Part shown: positions 24,078 to 32,795 of the stretch, in pieces
How the letters are laid out: every line of letters starts with the position of its first letter
Numbering within the stretch: the stretch's first letter is position 1
Source: Microbacterium sp. Leaf320
GTDB taxonomy: Bacteria; Actinomycetota; Actinomycetes; Actinomycetales; Microbacteriaceae
NCBI RefSeq assembly: GCF_001423485.1
Contig: NZ_LMOD01000002.1
Location: forward strand, 398,539 to 462,538
Direction of reading: 5' to 3'
Length of the DNA: 64,000 nucleotides
Made by a program: the position numbers and the translations under genes
Notes under the pieces: model-generated
Told to the model about the DNA's origin: nothing
Seen by the model: only the letters and a program-made list of their open reading frames with translations
Databases searched by the model: none

Positions 24078-25244
24078 TCAGGACGCCGGAGCGGATGCCG
24101 CGCGCAGCTGCGCCGGGCTCCAGCGCACGCCCAGCGCGCTCGACAACGCGACCTGAGCGACGCCGGTGGAGATCGAGGCGTCCGCGTCGGCGTAGCGCAC
24201 GGGCACGTTCGCCGTTCCCGTGGCGATGTAGCCGATCTCGGCCTGCACGAGCTGGAGGAACTGATCGCCGAGCGCACGAGCAGGGCCGCCGATCACGACC
24301 TCGGCGGCGTCGAGCACCGCCGCGATGAGCTTGATCGTGCGAGCCAGCGACCGCGCCCCGTCGGCCAGCCGATCCGCGTCGGCCGTCGTGGCGAGGCCTT
24401 CGATCGCCTCGGCATCCATCGCATCGTCGAAGTCGTCGCCGAGCATGGCGGTCATCGATGCCACGGATTCCAGGCACCCCTGCCGCCCGCACCGGCACGC
24501 CCGCGCGTCGCCGCCGAACTGCACCTGCACGTGACCGATCTCCCCTGCACGGTCGCGAGGGCCCGGGGCGAGTTCGCCATCGAGGGTCACCGCCGCACCG
24601 ATTCCGGTGCCGATGTGGATGAACAGCCGATACCCCGCCGACTCGTCCTCGATTGCGGACTCCGCGATCGCCTCGGCATCCACGTCGTTCACGAGCAGCA
24701 CCGGAACGCCGAGCAGCGCCTCGAAGCGATCCGCGAGAGCGACGTCGGTCCAGCCGAGCTGCACGCTCTCGAAGACGCGGCGACCATCGGTCGTGCCGGG
24801 CAGCTGCACCCCCGCGACGAGCAGTCGGCCGCGGTGTGCGGTCGCGATCTCGGCGAGTGCGCCGTCGAGCAGTCGGTCCCGCGACTCCGACGAGTACCCG
24901 ACCCTGCGCGTCTCGACCTCTGCGCCGTCGAGACCGACCAGCGCGATGTGCGCGTCGGTCGGCCGGACCACCAGCACGAGGATGAGGTGATGGGTGGCGT
25001 CGATGCTGAGGGTCGTGGCCCGCTTGCCGCCGGTGCTGGCAGCCTGGGCCCCCTCCGCGATCAGCTGCAGTTCGATGAGCTCGGCGACCAGAGACGAGGC
25101 CGTCGCCGCGGTGAGCCCGGTGGCCCGAGCGATGCCTGCCCTCGTCTGGGCACCGGGGCTGCGGAACACGAGCTGCAGCGCCCGACGCAGGTTGGCGCGG
25201 CGGACCGACGCCTGCGTGTCGAGTGCGTCGTCGCCGTTCAGCAT
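24078..25244 (-). CDS. ROK-family transcriptional regulator (NagC/XylR type)
   Basis: 388 aa. An N-terminal winged HTH (RANLRRALQLVFRSPGAQTR, AGIARATGLTAATASSLVAE) precedes a ROK domain with FIHIGTGIGAAV, EIGHVQV and zinc motif CRCGRQGCLE. The kinase catalytic Asp is replaced by the dual-function family pattern VNDVDAEA, so sugar sensing is likelier than phosphorylation. A 17-bp palindrome (25307-25323) in its upstream region is its probable operator. It may also control the sugar importer upstream. Confidence 0.92.
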   Translation of the reverse strand: MLNGDDALDTQASVRRANLRRALQLVFRSPGAQTRAGIARATGLTAATASSLVAELIELQLIAEGAQAASTGGKRATTLSIDATHHLILVLVVRPTDAHIALVGLDGAEVETRRVGYSSESRDRLLDGALAEIATAHRGRLLVAGVQLPGTTDGRRVFESVQLGWTDVALADRFEALLGVPVLLVNDVDAEAIAESAIEDESAGYRLFIHIGTGIGAAVTLDGELAPGPRDRAGEIGHVQVQFGGDARACRCGRQGCLESVASMTAMLGDDFDDAMDAEAIEGLATTADADRLADGARSLARTIKLIAAVLDAAEVVIGGPARALGDQFLQLVQAEIGYIATGTANVPVRYADADASISTGVAQVALSSALGVRWSPAQLRAASAPAS

Positions 25245-25306
25245 GGAGCCGGTCCCGTTGTCCGAATCGATTGACAGACCAGTGGGTTCTGCGTACCCTC
25301 GGTCAT

Positions 25307-25323
25307 AGTTTATTCAATAAACT
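25307..25323. promoter_or_regulatory. Perfect palindrome AGTTTATTcAATAAACT
   Basis: 8-bp arms around one base, 63 bp upstream of the ROK regulator start. AT-rich palindromes of this kind are typical NagC/XylR-family operators, so autoregulation is likely. Confidence 0.65.
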
Positions 25324-25339
25324 TAGTTCGGTCCCCGGG

Positions 25340-25372
25340 CGGGTGAGTGCTGCACACACTGTCACTCGCCCG
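25340..25372 (-). terminator. Hairpin downstream of the chorismate mutase gene
   Basis: 10-bp stem (25340-25349 with 25363-25372, one G-U pair), starting 11 bp past the minus-strand stop at 25383. Confidence 0.55.
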
Positions 25373-25382
25373 GAAGGCCGGA

Positions 25383-25682
25383 TCATCGCCCTTCGGCGGC
25401 TTCCGTGTGATGGCGGATCACCTCGGCCACCACGAAGTTGAACCACTTCTCGGCGAACTCGGGGTCGAGGTGCGCATCCTCAGCGAGGGCCTTCAGGCGC
25501 GAGACCTGCTGCTCCTCACGGCCCGGATCGGATGCCGGCATCTGGTGCTCGGCTTTGAGCTGTCCGACCTGCTGCGTGGCGCGGAAGCGCTCTGCGAGCA
25601 TGAAGATGAGTGCGGCGTCGATGTTGTCGATGCTCGAACGCAGTCGCAGGAGTTCAGCCCGGGGGTCTTCAGCGGCGGTCAT
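25383..25682 (-). CDS. Chorismate mutase, AroQ (type II) class
   Basis: 99 aa from ATG 25682. All-helical AroQ pattern: LRLRSSIDNIDAALIFMLAE, RFRATQQVGQLKAEH, then DPGREEQQVSRLKALAED. It converts chorismate to prephenate at the branch to Phe and Tyr. Length fits a stand-alone monofunctional enzyme. The longer open frame upstream is excluded: it is Arg-rich and lies antisense to the next gene's promoter. Confidence 0.9.
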   Translation of the reverse strand: MTAAEDPRAELLRLRSSIDNIDAALIFMLAERFRATQQVGQLKAEHQMPASDPGREEQQVSRLKALAEDAHLDPEFAEKWFNFVVAEVIRHHTEAAEGR

Positions 25683-25777
25683 GCCCCCTACTCTACGGAA
25701 ACACGCGGCAGAACGACCCCACCCGGCACGGGGGATGACTCCTGGGTCGCACCTCGGGCGAACGCTATCGTGAGCAC

Positions 25778-27070
25778 ATGAGCCGAGAAGAGCAGGAACC
25801 GTCGTCGAGCGCGTCCGCTGCCGCATCCGACCCGTCCCCGCAGCCCGAGCATCCCACCTCGACTCCCGACGCATCGGCCGGAACCGAGGGCTCGTCCGGC
25901 CCCGTCGTGTCGACCGGAACCCCCGCATCCCCCACCGTCGCGACGCCGGCTCGCCTCGATCAGAGCGCATCGCATGGCGTGCGCACCGGGGTCGTCGAGC
26001 CGATGACGCCGAGCCGCTCGTTCTGGACGCGCATCGACCGCCCGTTCGTGTTCGGCTTCCTGGTGACGCTCGGCGGCCTCGCCGCCATCGTGCTCGGGCT
26101 CGCCATGGCGAACCTGTCGACCGTGCTCATCTACATCGCCCTCGCCCTGTTCGCCGCCCTGGGACTCGACCCCACCGTGCGTTTCCTCGAGCGGCGCGGG
26201 CTGTCTCGCGCCATCTCCGTGGTCGTCGCGATCCTCGGGCTCATCGTCGTCGCGGGCCTCGTGATCTGGATGGTCGTGCCGGTCGTGATCGAGCAGATCG
26301 CGAGCTTCATCCGCTCGGTGCCCGGCATGATCCAGGAGTTCATGCGGAGCGACGTCTACGCGACCCTCGAGGATCAGTTCGGCGACCAGTTCGAGTCGCT
26401 CGTCGTCGACGTGCAGAAGTTCCTCACCGACCCCGGCAACATCGCGGCGATCGGCGGCGGCGCACTGCAGGTCGGCGCCTCCATCGCCAACGCCATCTCG
26501 GGCATCATCGTGGTGCTCGTGCTCACGCTCTACTTCGTCGCGACTCTGCCCTCGATCAAGTCGGGGATGCTCCGCCTCGCTCCTGCCCGTGACCGCGCTC
26601 GCGCAAGCGACATCACCGACCAGATCACCGATTCGGTCGGGGCCTACGTCATGGGAATGGTGGTGCTCGCGTTCTGCAACGCGGTCCTCACATTCCTGTT
26701 GTATCTCCTCCTCGGCCTGCCGTTCCCTCCGCTCATGGCGACCGTCGCGTTCTGCATCACCCTGATCCCGCTCGTCGGATCGGTGATCTTCTGGATCATC
26801 GGCAGCGGACTCGCGCTCTTCAGCGACCCCGTCGCGGCTCTCGTGTTCGCCCTCATCTATGTCGTGTACATGCAGATCGAGGCGTACGTCATCACTCCCC
26901 GCGTCATGAACAAGGCTGTGGCCGTTCCGGGTGCCCTCGTCGTGATCGGCGCCCTCGCCGGTGGCACGCTGCTCGGCCTGCTCGGCGCGCTCGTCGCGGT
27001 GCCGGTCGCGGCATCCATCCTCATCATCATCAAACAGGTGCTGATACCCCGGCAGGATGCCCGGGTCTAG
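25778..27070 (+). CDS. AI-2E family (PerM-like) membrane transporter
   Basis: 430 aa. An 80-residue Ser/Pro/Ala-rich cytoplasmic tail precedes the PerM domain: paired N-terminal helices (about 88-135), a long soluble segment (about 150-225) and the C-terminal helices. The loop LGLPFPPLMATVAFCITLIP and YVVYMQIEAYVITPRVMNKA are characteristic. Members export AI-2 or act in sodium/proton antiport; the function here is open. Divergent from chorismate mutase (95 bp) and ended by a shared terminator. Confidence 0.92.
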   Translation: MSREEQEPSSSASAAASDPSPQPEHPTSTPDASAGTEGSSGPVVSTGTPASPTVATPARLDQSASHGVRTGVVEPMTPSRSFWTRIDRPFVFGFLVTLGGLAAIVLGLAMANLSTVLIYIALALFAALGLDPTVRFLERRGLSRAISVVVAILGLIVVAGLVIWMVVPVVIEQIASFIRSVPGMIQEFMRSDVYATLEDQFGDQFESLVVDVQKFLTDPGNIAAIGGGALQVGASIANAISGIIVVLVLTLYFVATLPSIKSGMLRLAPARDRARASDITDQITDSVGAYVMGMVVLAFCNAVLTFLLYLLLGLPFPPLMATVAFCITLIPLVGSVIFWIIGSGLALFSDPVAALVFALIYVVYMQIEAYVITPRVMNKAVAVPGALVVIGALAGGTLLGLLGALVAVPVAASILIIIKQVLIPRQDARV

Positions 27071-27115
27071 ACCCTCGGCGACACCGACACCGACGCCCGC
27101 AGCTCACACGCAGAA

Positions 27116-27143
27116 GTGCCCGGACCGCTGAGGGTCCGGGCAC
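27116..27143. terminator. Bidirectional 11-bp hairpin
   Basis: GTGCCCGGACC (27116-27126) pairs with 27133-27143 around 6 bases, between the convergent ends of the PerM gene and the solute-binding gene. Confidence 0.8.
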
Positions 27144-27166
27144 CTTCGTGTGAAGACGACTCGGCG

Positions 27167-28090
27167 TCAGACGAGGTCGTTGTCCTCGAGCCACTTCTTG
27201 GCGATGTCGGCCGACGACTGCTGGTCGACCGTGCTCAGCACGTTGAGTGCGACGAGCTCCTCGCCGGTCAGCTTGGCGCTGATGGCGTTGAGCACGTCCG
27301 ACACGTCGTCAGCGATGTCGCTCGAGACGATCGGCACGACGTTCGACGAGATGATCAGGTTCTCGGGGTCTTCGAGAGCGACGATCTCCTCGGTCTCGAA
27401 CGCGGGGTCGGCCGTGTAGATGTCGGCGACCTGGATCTGGCCGGCGAGCAGCGACTCGAGCGTGGTCGGGCCGGTGGCCGAGAACGCCAGGTCGACGCCA
27501 TAGACCTCCTTGGCCTTAGCCGGGCTGTAGGGACGCTGCTCGAACTCGGGAGCCGCGCCGATCGTGACCTGCGAGGTGACCTTGCTGAGGTCGCCGATCG
27601 TCTTCAGGTCGTTCTCCTCGGCGAAGCTCTTGAGCACCGTGTAGGAGTCCTGGTCGGTCGCCTCGGCGAAGTCGAGGGCCGTGAGGCTCTCGGGCAGCGC
27701 ATCCTGCAGCGCCGCGTAGACGTCATCAGGGCTGGTGACATCGATCTCGTCGTCCGAGATGTACTCGAGCAGGCTGCCCGTGTACTCGGGGAAGACGTTG
27801 ATCGCACCCGACTCGACATCGGGCATGTACGCGTCGCGCTGGCCGATGCTGAGCTGCTTCTCGACGTCGAAGCCGGCGGCTTCGAGCGCCTGAGCGTAGA
27901 TCTCGGCGATGATCTCGTTGGAGTAGTACGCCTGCGAGCCGACGACGATCGTGTCGCCGCTGCCGGAGCCCTCGCTCGAGTCGGACGGCTCGTCGAGCGG
28001 GTTGCTCGACGAGCAGGCCGACAGGGCGAGTGCCGCCGCGGCGACAAGACCGACGGCGAAGACAGAGCGCTTGCCTCGTGCTGTGAACAT
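27167..28090 (-). CDS. Glycine betaine/choline-type ABC importer, substrate-binding lipoprotein (OpuCC/OsmF)
   Basis: 307 aa from ATG 28090. Lipoprotein signal MFTARGKRSVFAVGLVAAAA with lipobox LSAC, then an OpuAC-type domain (IVVGSQAYYSNEIIAEIYAQ, VFPEYTGSLLEY, TTLESLLAGQIQVADIYTAD). Such proteins bind betaine, choline, carnitine or related osmolytes. It is the last gene of a four-gene operon, 82 bp after the second permease. The longer open frame upstream would place a non-signal segment ahead of the signal peptide and is rejected. Confidence 0.93.
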   Translation of the reverse strand: MFTARGKRSVFAVGLVAAAALALSACSSSNPLDEPSDSSEGSGSGDTIVVGSQAYYSNEIIAEIYAQALEAAGFDVEKQLSIGQRDAYMPDVESGAINVFPEYTGSLLEYISDDEIDVTSPDDVYAALQDALPESLTALDFAEATDQDSYTVLKSFAEENDLKTIGDLSKVTSQVTIGAAPEFEQRPYSPAKAKEVYGVDLAFSATGPTTLESLLAGQIQVADIYTADPAFETEEIVALEDPENLIISSNVVPIVSSDIADDVSDVLNAISAKLTGEELVALNVLSTVDQQSSADIAKKWLEDNDLV

Positions 28091-28172
28091 GGACTTTCCT
28101 CTTCTCTGGGACTGCTGTGGGGGACTGCTGCTGTGTGGAACTGCTGTGCGGGATGGAGAGATCGGGGCGCTG

Positions 28173-28901
28173 TCAGGCGGTCGCGGGAGCCGCGGCGGGC
28201 GCGAGGTCACGAGACCGACGACGCGTCGGGCGGCCGGCGCGAAGCCCGGCCGGCACAGCGGCATGCTGAGCCGCGGCGAGGAGGAGGTCGACCAGCAACG
28301 CGAGCGTGGCCACGAGGATGGCGCCGGCCAGCACCTGATCGAACTTCTGCAACGGGATGCCCTGGATGATGGGCCATCCGAGGCCGCCGAGGTTCACGTA
28401 GGCGGCGATCGTGACGGTCGCGATCACCTGCAGGAGGGCCGAGCGGATGCCGCCGACGAGCAGAGGGAGCCCGAGGGGCACCTCGACCTTCCAGAAGATC
28501 TGCCAGCCGGTCATGCCCATGGCCTTGGCCGAGTCGATCACGCGGCGATCGATCGCCTCGAGCCCTGTGTACGCGCCCGCGAGCAGCGACGGGATCGCGA
28601 GCAGCACGAACGTGATGATCGCTGCTTCGGGAACGCGGAGCACGCCGAGCAGCAGCACCAGCAGGATCATCAGACCGAACGCCGGAATCGCGCGCGCCGC
28701 ACCAGAGATCGCGACGGCGACCTCGCGCCCCTTGCCCGTGTGGCCGATGAGCCAGCCGATGGGCACGGCGATCACTGCGGCGATCAGTACCGAGACGGCC
28801 GTGAGCACGAGGTGCTCCGCGAGCAGCTTGGGCAGCGCGTAGTTGCCCGTCCACTGAGCGGGGGCGAGCATCCAGGCGAAGGCCTCGGCGAAGAGATTCA
28901 T
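28173..28901 (-). CDS. Compatible-solute ABC importer permease 2 (OpuCD-like)
   Basis: 242 aa from ATG 28901 (ATGA overlap with permease 1). Five or six helices and the EAA-type loop DSAKAMGMTGWQIFWKVEVP LGLP; NLGGLGWPIIQGI near the end is typical. It ends in an Arg/Ala/Pro-rich tail. With permease 1 it forms a heterodimeric channel. Confidence 0.92.
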   Translation of the reverse strand: MNLFAEAFAWMLAPAQWTGNYALPKLLAEHLVLTAVSVLIAAVIAVPIGWLIGHTGKGREVAVAISGAARAIPAFGLMILLVLLLGVLRVPEAAIITFVLLAIPSLLAGAYTGLEAIDRRVIDSAKAMGMTGWQIFWKVEVPLGLPLLVGGIRSALLQVIATVTIAAYVNLGGLGWPIIQGIPLQKFDQVLAGAILVATLALLVDLLLAAAQHAAVPAGLRAGRPTRRRSRDLAPAAAPATA

Positions 28902-29578
28902 GCGGGAGCTCCCACCGTGACGGGCCGAGCGGCCACCTTGCGTGATGCCGCACGGGTCCACGGCATGAGCGCGCGGCCGGCCAGCAGCAGGAGCAGGTCG
29001 ATCACGAGCGCGATGATGACGACGGCGATGACACCCGCGAAGACCTCGGCGATGATGCGTCGGTCGAGGCCGTTCGTGAACAGATAGCCGAGGTTGGTCA
29101 CGCCGATGAGGATGCCGACGGTCGCGAGCGAGATGGTGCTGACGGCGGTCACACGCAGGCCCGCGAGGATCACCGGTCCTGCCAGCGGGAACTCCACGGC
29201 CCAGAACCGCCGGAACGAGGCGAACCCCGTGGCGGTGGCCGCCTGTCGCACATCGTCGTCGACCGAATCGAGCCCGTCGGAGACCGCACGCACCAGGATC
29301 GCGATCGCGTAGATCGTGAGCGCGATCACGAGGTTCGTCTCGCTTCGGGCCGAGTACCCCGCCACCGAGGGCAGCAGGATCAGCAGTGCGAGCGACGGGA
29401 TCGTGTACAGCAGCCCGGTGAGCACGATGATCGGTCCGCGCACCAGGCGGAACCGCCAGGCCACCCACCCGAGCGGCAGCGACAGCACGAATCCGAGCAC
29501 GATCGGGATGATGCTCTGACGCAGGTGCACCAGCGTCAGCTCGAAGATCAACCCGAGGTTGTCGACGACCCAGTTCAC
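28898..29578 (-). CDS. Compatible-solute ABC importer permease 1 (OpuCB-like)
   Basis: 226 aa from GTG 29578, overlapping the ATPase stop (GTGA). The EAA loop is QAATATGFASFRRFWAVEFP; TNLGYLFTNGLDRRI follows. Six hydrophobic segments. Part of the same coupled operon. Confidence 0.92.
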   Translation of the reverse strand: MNWVVDNLGLIFELTLVHLRQSIIPIVLGFVLSLPLGWVAWRFRLVRGPIIVLTGLLYTIPSLALLILLPSVAGYSARSETNLVIALTIYAIAILVRAVSDGLDSVDDDVRQAATATGFASFRRFWAVEFPLAGPVILAGLRVTAVSTISLATVGILIGVTNLGYLFTNGLDRRIIAEVFAGVIAVVIIALVIDLLLLLAGRALMPWTRAASRKVAARPVTVGAPA

Positions 29579-30462
29579 GTACGCTCGCTCCGCACAGCGC
29601 CGAGAGCGGCGGCATCCGGTCCTGCGAGAGGGCCGTCGGCCTTCTCGGCGTCGGCCACGATCGCACCCTGGGTGCGACCCTCGGAGTCGACCACGACGGT
29701 GCCGTGCGGTGTCTCCTTGAGATGCAGTGCCCGACGACCACGATCGGCGCCGATGAAGGATGCGACGAAGTCGTCTGCCGGGTTCTCGATGATCTCGCTC
29801 GGGCTGCCCACCTGCACGATACGAGCGCCCTTGTCGAGGATCACGACCTGGTCGCCGAGCAGGAACGCCTCGTCGATGTCGTGCGTGACGAAGACGACCG
29901 TCTTGTCGAGCTCGTGCTGCAGGCGCAGGGTCTCCTGCTGCAGGTCGGCGCGCACGATCGGGTCGACGGCACCGAACGGCTCGTCCATCAGGAGGATGTT
30001 CGGATCGGCCGCGAGCCCACGGGCGACGCCCACACGCTGCTGCTGTCCGCCCGAGAGCTGGCTCGGGTATCGCTCGGCCAGCGACTGGTCGAGGCCCACC
30101 GTCTTCAGCAGCTCACGCGCACGCTCGTGCGCGGGGCCCTTCTTCACACCGGTCAGCCGCAGCACAGTGGCCACATTGTCGATCACGGTGAAGTGCGGCA
30201 TCAGGCCCGAGTTCTGCATCACGTAGCCGATGCTGCGGCGCAGGGCGACCGGGTCTCCGCCCAGAACGCTCTCGCCGTCGATCTCGACCTCACCCGAGGT
30301 CGGTTCGACCATGCGGTTGATCATCCGCAGCAGAGTGGTCTTTCCGCAGCCGGACGACCCGACGAAGACGGTGGTCTTGCGGGACGGCAACACGAGGCTG
30401 AAGTCCTTCACGGCGGTCGTGCCGTCGGGGAACTGCTTGGTGACGTTGCGGAACTCGATCAT
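29575..30462 (-). CDS. Compatible-solute ABC importer ATPase (OpuCA/ProV-like)
   Basis: 295 aa. Walker A GSSGCGKTT (about residue 36), Q-loop YVMQNSGL, signature LSGGQQQRVG, Walker B ILLMDEPFGAVD, H-loop VTHD. The C-terminus after residue 230 is short and has no complete pair of CBS domains. First gene of the operon; 64 bp lie between it and the DUF427 gene upstream. Osmotic control is expected from the family but no specific site is visible. Confidence 0.93.
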   Translation of the reverse strand: MIEFRNVTKQFPDGTTAVKDFSLVLPSRKTTVFVGSSGCGKTTLLRMINRMVEPTSGEVEIDGESVLGGDPVALRRSIGYVMQNSGLMPHFTVIDNVATVLRLTGVKKGPAHERARELLKTVGLDQSLAERYPSQLSGGQQQRVGVARGLAADPNILLMDEPFGAVDPIVRADLQQETLRLQHELDKTVVFVTHDIDEAFLLGDQVVILDKGARIVQVGSPSEIIENPADDFVASFIGADRGRRALHLKETPHGTVVVDSEGRTQGAIVADAEKADGPLAGPDAAALGAVRSERT

Positions 30463-30526
30463 GATTACTCTCCGGTCGATCGATCGACGAGACGGGCGTC
30501 AGCGCCTCGGCTGCGGCATACAGAGG

Positions 30527-30829
30527 TCATGCCGAGACTTCGACCCTCGGGTCGAAGGCGACGAAGCCCGAGAAGTCCTTGCCGACGCGGTCGAAGGCGC
30601 TCGGGAACGGAGTCGGGTACGACCAGGCGTAGTCGGTGTGCAGTTCGCCGCCCGCCTGCACCGAGAAGTACTGCGCGGCGCCCTTCCACGGGCACGTGTA
30701 CGGGGTCGGGCTCTCGACGAGCGCGCCCTCCGTGATCGATGCGGGCGGGAAGTACCAGTTGCCCTCGATGCGCGCGAGATCGCTCTCGTCTGCTTCGGCG
30801 ATGACGGTTCCTGCGAGTACAGCCTTCAT
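30527..30829 (-). CDS. DUF427 domain protein
   Basis: 100 aa, close to the single-domain length. The family pattern VIAEADESDLARIEGNWYFP and TPYTCPWKGAAQYFSV is clear. Biochemical role unknown. It precedes the OpuC-type operon by 64 bp in the same direction and might be cotranscribed with it. Confidence 0.93.
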   Translation of the reverse strand: MKAVLAGTVIAEADESDLARIEGNWYFPPASITEGALVESPTPYTCPWKGAAQYFSVQAGGELHTDYAWSYPTPFPSAFDRVGKDFSGFVAFDPRVEVSA

Positions 30830-31000
30830 GGTCCTGCCTCCTCGGATGTGGATTCGAGCGTATAAGAGGTGTGCGACATCCGCCCCAGGCTTGCGCTGGG
30901 GGGCGTCAATGTGAGAAACAATCCTGCTCCGGGCACGCCGACCGCACCCGGCCTCTCACGGTCTGTTCGGAGCGGATGCCGGGACGGATGGTTCGGGCGG

Positions 31001-32434
31001 TCATGCCGAATCCCGCCCGTAGCCCTCCAGCAGCCGCAGCCAGACCTCGCTGATCGTCGGGTAGGCCGGAACGGCGTGCCAGAGGCGCGCGATGGGCACC
31101 TCGCCCACGATCGCCACGGTCGCGGTCTGCACGAGCTCGGCGACCTCGGGGCCGACGAACGTGGCGCCGATGATGACGTCACGCTCCTTGTCGATCACGA
31201 TGCGGGCCTGGCCCTCGAAGCCGTCCTCGTAGAGGCTCGCTCCGGCGACCGATCCCAGGTCGTAGTCGACCACGGCGACGTCATGCCCGGCCTTGCGCGC
31301 CTCCGACTCCGTCTGCCCGACCGAGGCGACCTCGGGGAACGAGAAGGTGACCTGGGGGGCGGCGGTCTTGTCGGCAGTCGCCACGTGCTTGCCCCACGGA
31401 GCATCATCGACGTCTCCGCCCTGCGCACGCGCTGCGATGACGTCTCCGGCCGCCCGCGCCTGGTACTTGCCCTGGTGCGTCAACAGCACGCGTCCGTTGA
31501 CGTCGCCAACGGCGTAGAGCCAGTCGGATCCGGGGACGCGCAGCGTGTCGTCGACCGTGATCCAGCGACCGGGCTCGAGGCCCACGACGTCGAGGCCGAT
31601 GTCGCCGCTTCGGGGAGAACGCCCGGTGGCGACGAGGACCTCTGCCGCAGTGACGGTGGAGTCGTCGTCGAGCACGATCGTCACGCCGTCGTCACCCCGC
31701 GTGACGCGCGTGGTGCCTGTGTCGGTGCGCACATCCACTCCGAGCTCCTTCAGTCCGGCGGCGACGCGCTCGCCCGCGAAGGGCTCCATCGCGCCGAGCA
31801 GACCGCTGCGGGCGATGATCGTCACCGTCGAGCCGAGAGCCGCGTACGCCGTCGCCATCTCGACCGCGACGACGCCGCCGCCGATCACGGCGAGGGACTC
31901 GGGCAGCTCCTCGGCGCTGGTCGCCTCGCGGCTGGTCCAGGGAGACGACTCGCGAAGGCCTTCGATCGGCGGGATCACTGCATCCGACCCCGTGCTGATC
32001 GCGACCGCATGGCGGGCGCGCAGCACGCGGGTGCCGCCGTCGGCATCCGTCACCGTCACTTCGCGCTCGCCCGTCAGTCGCCCGTGGCCGCGCGCCAGGT
32101 CGATGCCGGCCGAGTCGAGCCACTTCACCTGTCCGTCATCCGACCAGTTGCTCGTGAACGAGTCCCGGCGCTCGAACACCGCTCGCACGTCGAGCTTTCC
32201 GGTGACCGCTTCGGCCGCGCCCTTGACCTTCTGCGCCGCACGCAGTGCCTGACCCGAGCGCAGCAGCGCCTTCGACGGCATGCAAGCCCAGTACGAGCAC
32301 TCGCCGCCCACCAGCTCGCTCTCCACGATGATCGCGGTCAGTCCGTCCTGCACGGCGCGGTCGGCGACGTTCTCGCCCACCGGTCCTCCGCCCAGCACGA
32401 TCAGGTCGTATTCGTCGGTTTTCTCAGCAGTCAT
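31001..32434 (-). CDS. FAD-dependent pyridine nucleotide-disulfide oxidoreductase
   Basis: 477 aa from ATG 32434, with AGAGG 8 bp upstream. FAD-binding GGGPVG, redox pair in GGECSYWACMPSK (Cys-x4-Cys, as in lipoamide dehydrogenases but with SYWA between), NAD-binding VIGGGVVAVEMA, second FAD motif YAVGDVN and a C-terminal dimerisation domain with HAVPAYPTISE replacing the usual HxHPTxSE. The altered active-site His region argues against ordinary lipoamide dehydrogenase; a quinone, mycothione-like or other disulfide reductase is possible. Confidence 0.9.
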   Translation of the reverse strand: MTAEKTDEYDLIVLGGGPVGENVADRAVQDGLTAIIVESELVGGECSYWACMPSKALLRSGQALRAAQKVKGAAEAVTGKLDVRAVFERRDSFTSNWSDDGQVKWLDSAGIDLARGHGRLTGEREVTVTDADGGTRVLRARHAVAISTGSDAVIPPIEGLRESSPWTSREATSAEELPESLAVIGGGVVAVEMATAYAALGSTVTIIARSGLLGAMEPFAGERVAAGLKELGVDVRTDTGTTRVTRGDDGVTIVLDDDSTVTAAEVLVATGRSPRSGDIGLDVVGLEPGRWITVDDTLRVPGSDWLYAVGDVNGRVLLTHQGKYQARAAGDVIAARAQGGDVDDAPWGKHVATADKTAAPQVTFSFPEVASVGQTESEARKAGHDVAVVDYDLGSVAGASLYEDGFEGQARIVIDKERDVIIGATFVGPEVAELVQTATVAIVGEVPIARLWHAVPAYPTISEVWLRLLEGYGRDSA

Positions 32435-32607
32435 GAGGTGCACCTCTCCGTCGCCCAGTCTTCCTCAGAAGCAACGCCGAGTCACGGGGTGGTGTTCCGC
32501 CGGAGCTTGTGCAAGAGCGCTCCGGGCGCGTCGCCGGGCTCGCCCGGGGGCTCCGCGGGGGCCGATCCGACCCGATCCCACCCGTCTACCGGACCGACCC
32601 GATCCAT

Positions 32608-32683
32608 CTGCAGGACCACGGCACGTCTGCAGGACCACGGCACGTCTGCAGGACCACGGCACGTCTGCAGGACCACGGCACGC
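32608..32683. repeat. Four tandem copies of a 19-bp unit
   Basis: Unit CTGCAGGACCACGGCACGT at 32608, 32627, 32646 and 32665 (last base changed in the fourth), followed by a partial fifth copy. The gap between the MFS and oxidoreductase genes (32435-32795, 361 bp) contains this array and the overlapping 67-bp element and no gene. Confidence 0.95.
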
Positions 32684-32733
32684 CTGCAGGACCAGATCCG
32701 TCTCTTCGTCCTGCATCTGTGCGACGGTCCTGC
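32667..32733. repeat. 67-bp nested inverted-repeat element, copy A
   Basis: Arms read outward to inward: GCAGGACC (8), 3 free, GCAC (4), 3 free, TGCAGGAC (8), a 15-base loop, then the exact complements in mirror order with the same spacings, ending GGTCCTGC. Its left arm is the last unit of the 19-bp array. Copy B at 37791-37857 has equal length and the same plan. Confidence 0.9.
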
Positions 32734-32795
32734 AAACGGACGACCCCGCCCTGCCACCAGCCACCGGCCACCTGCCGCCGATCGGCCGGCGTCGG

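Noticed and set aside
32608..32683. CRISPR array
   Set aside because: Units are contiguous 19-bp repeats with no spacers, and no cas gene is present.
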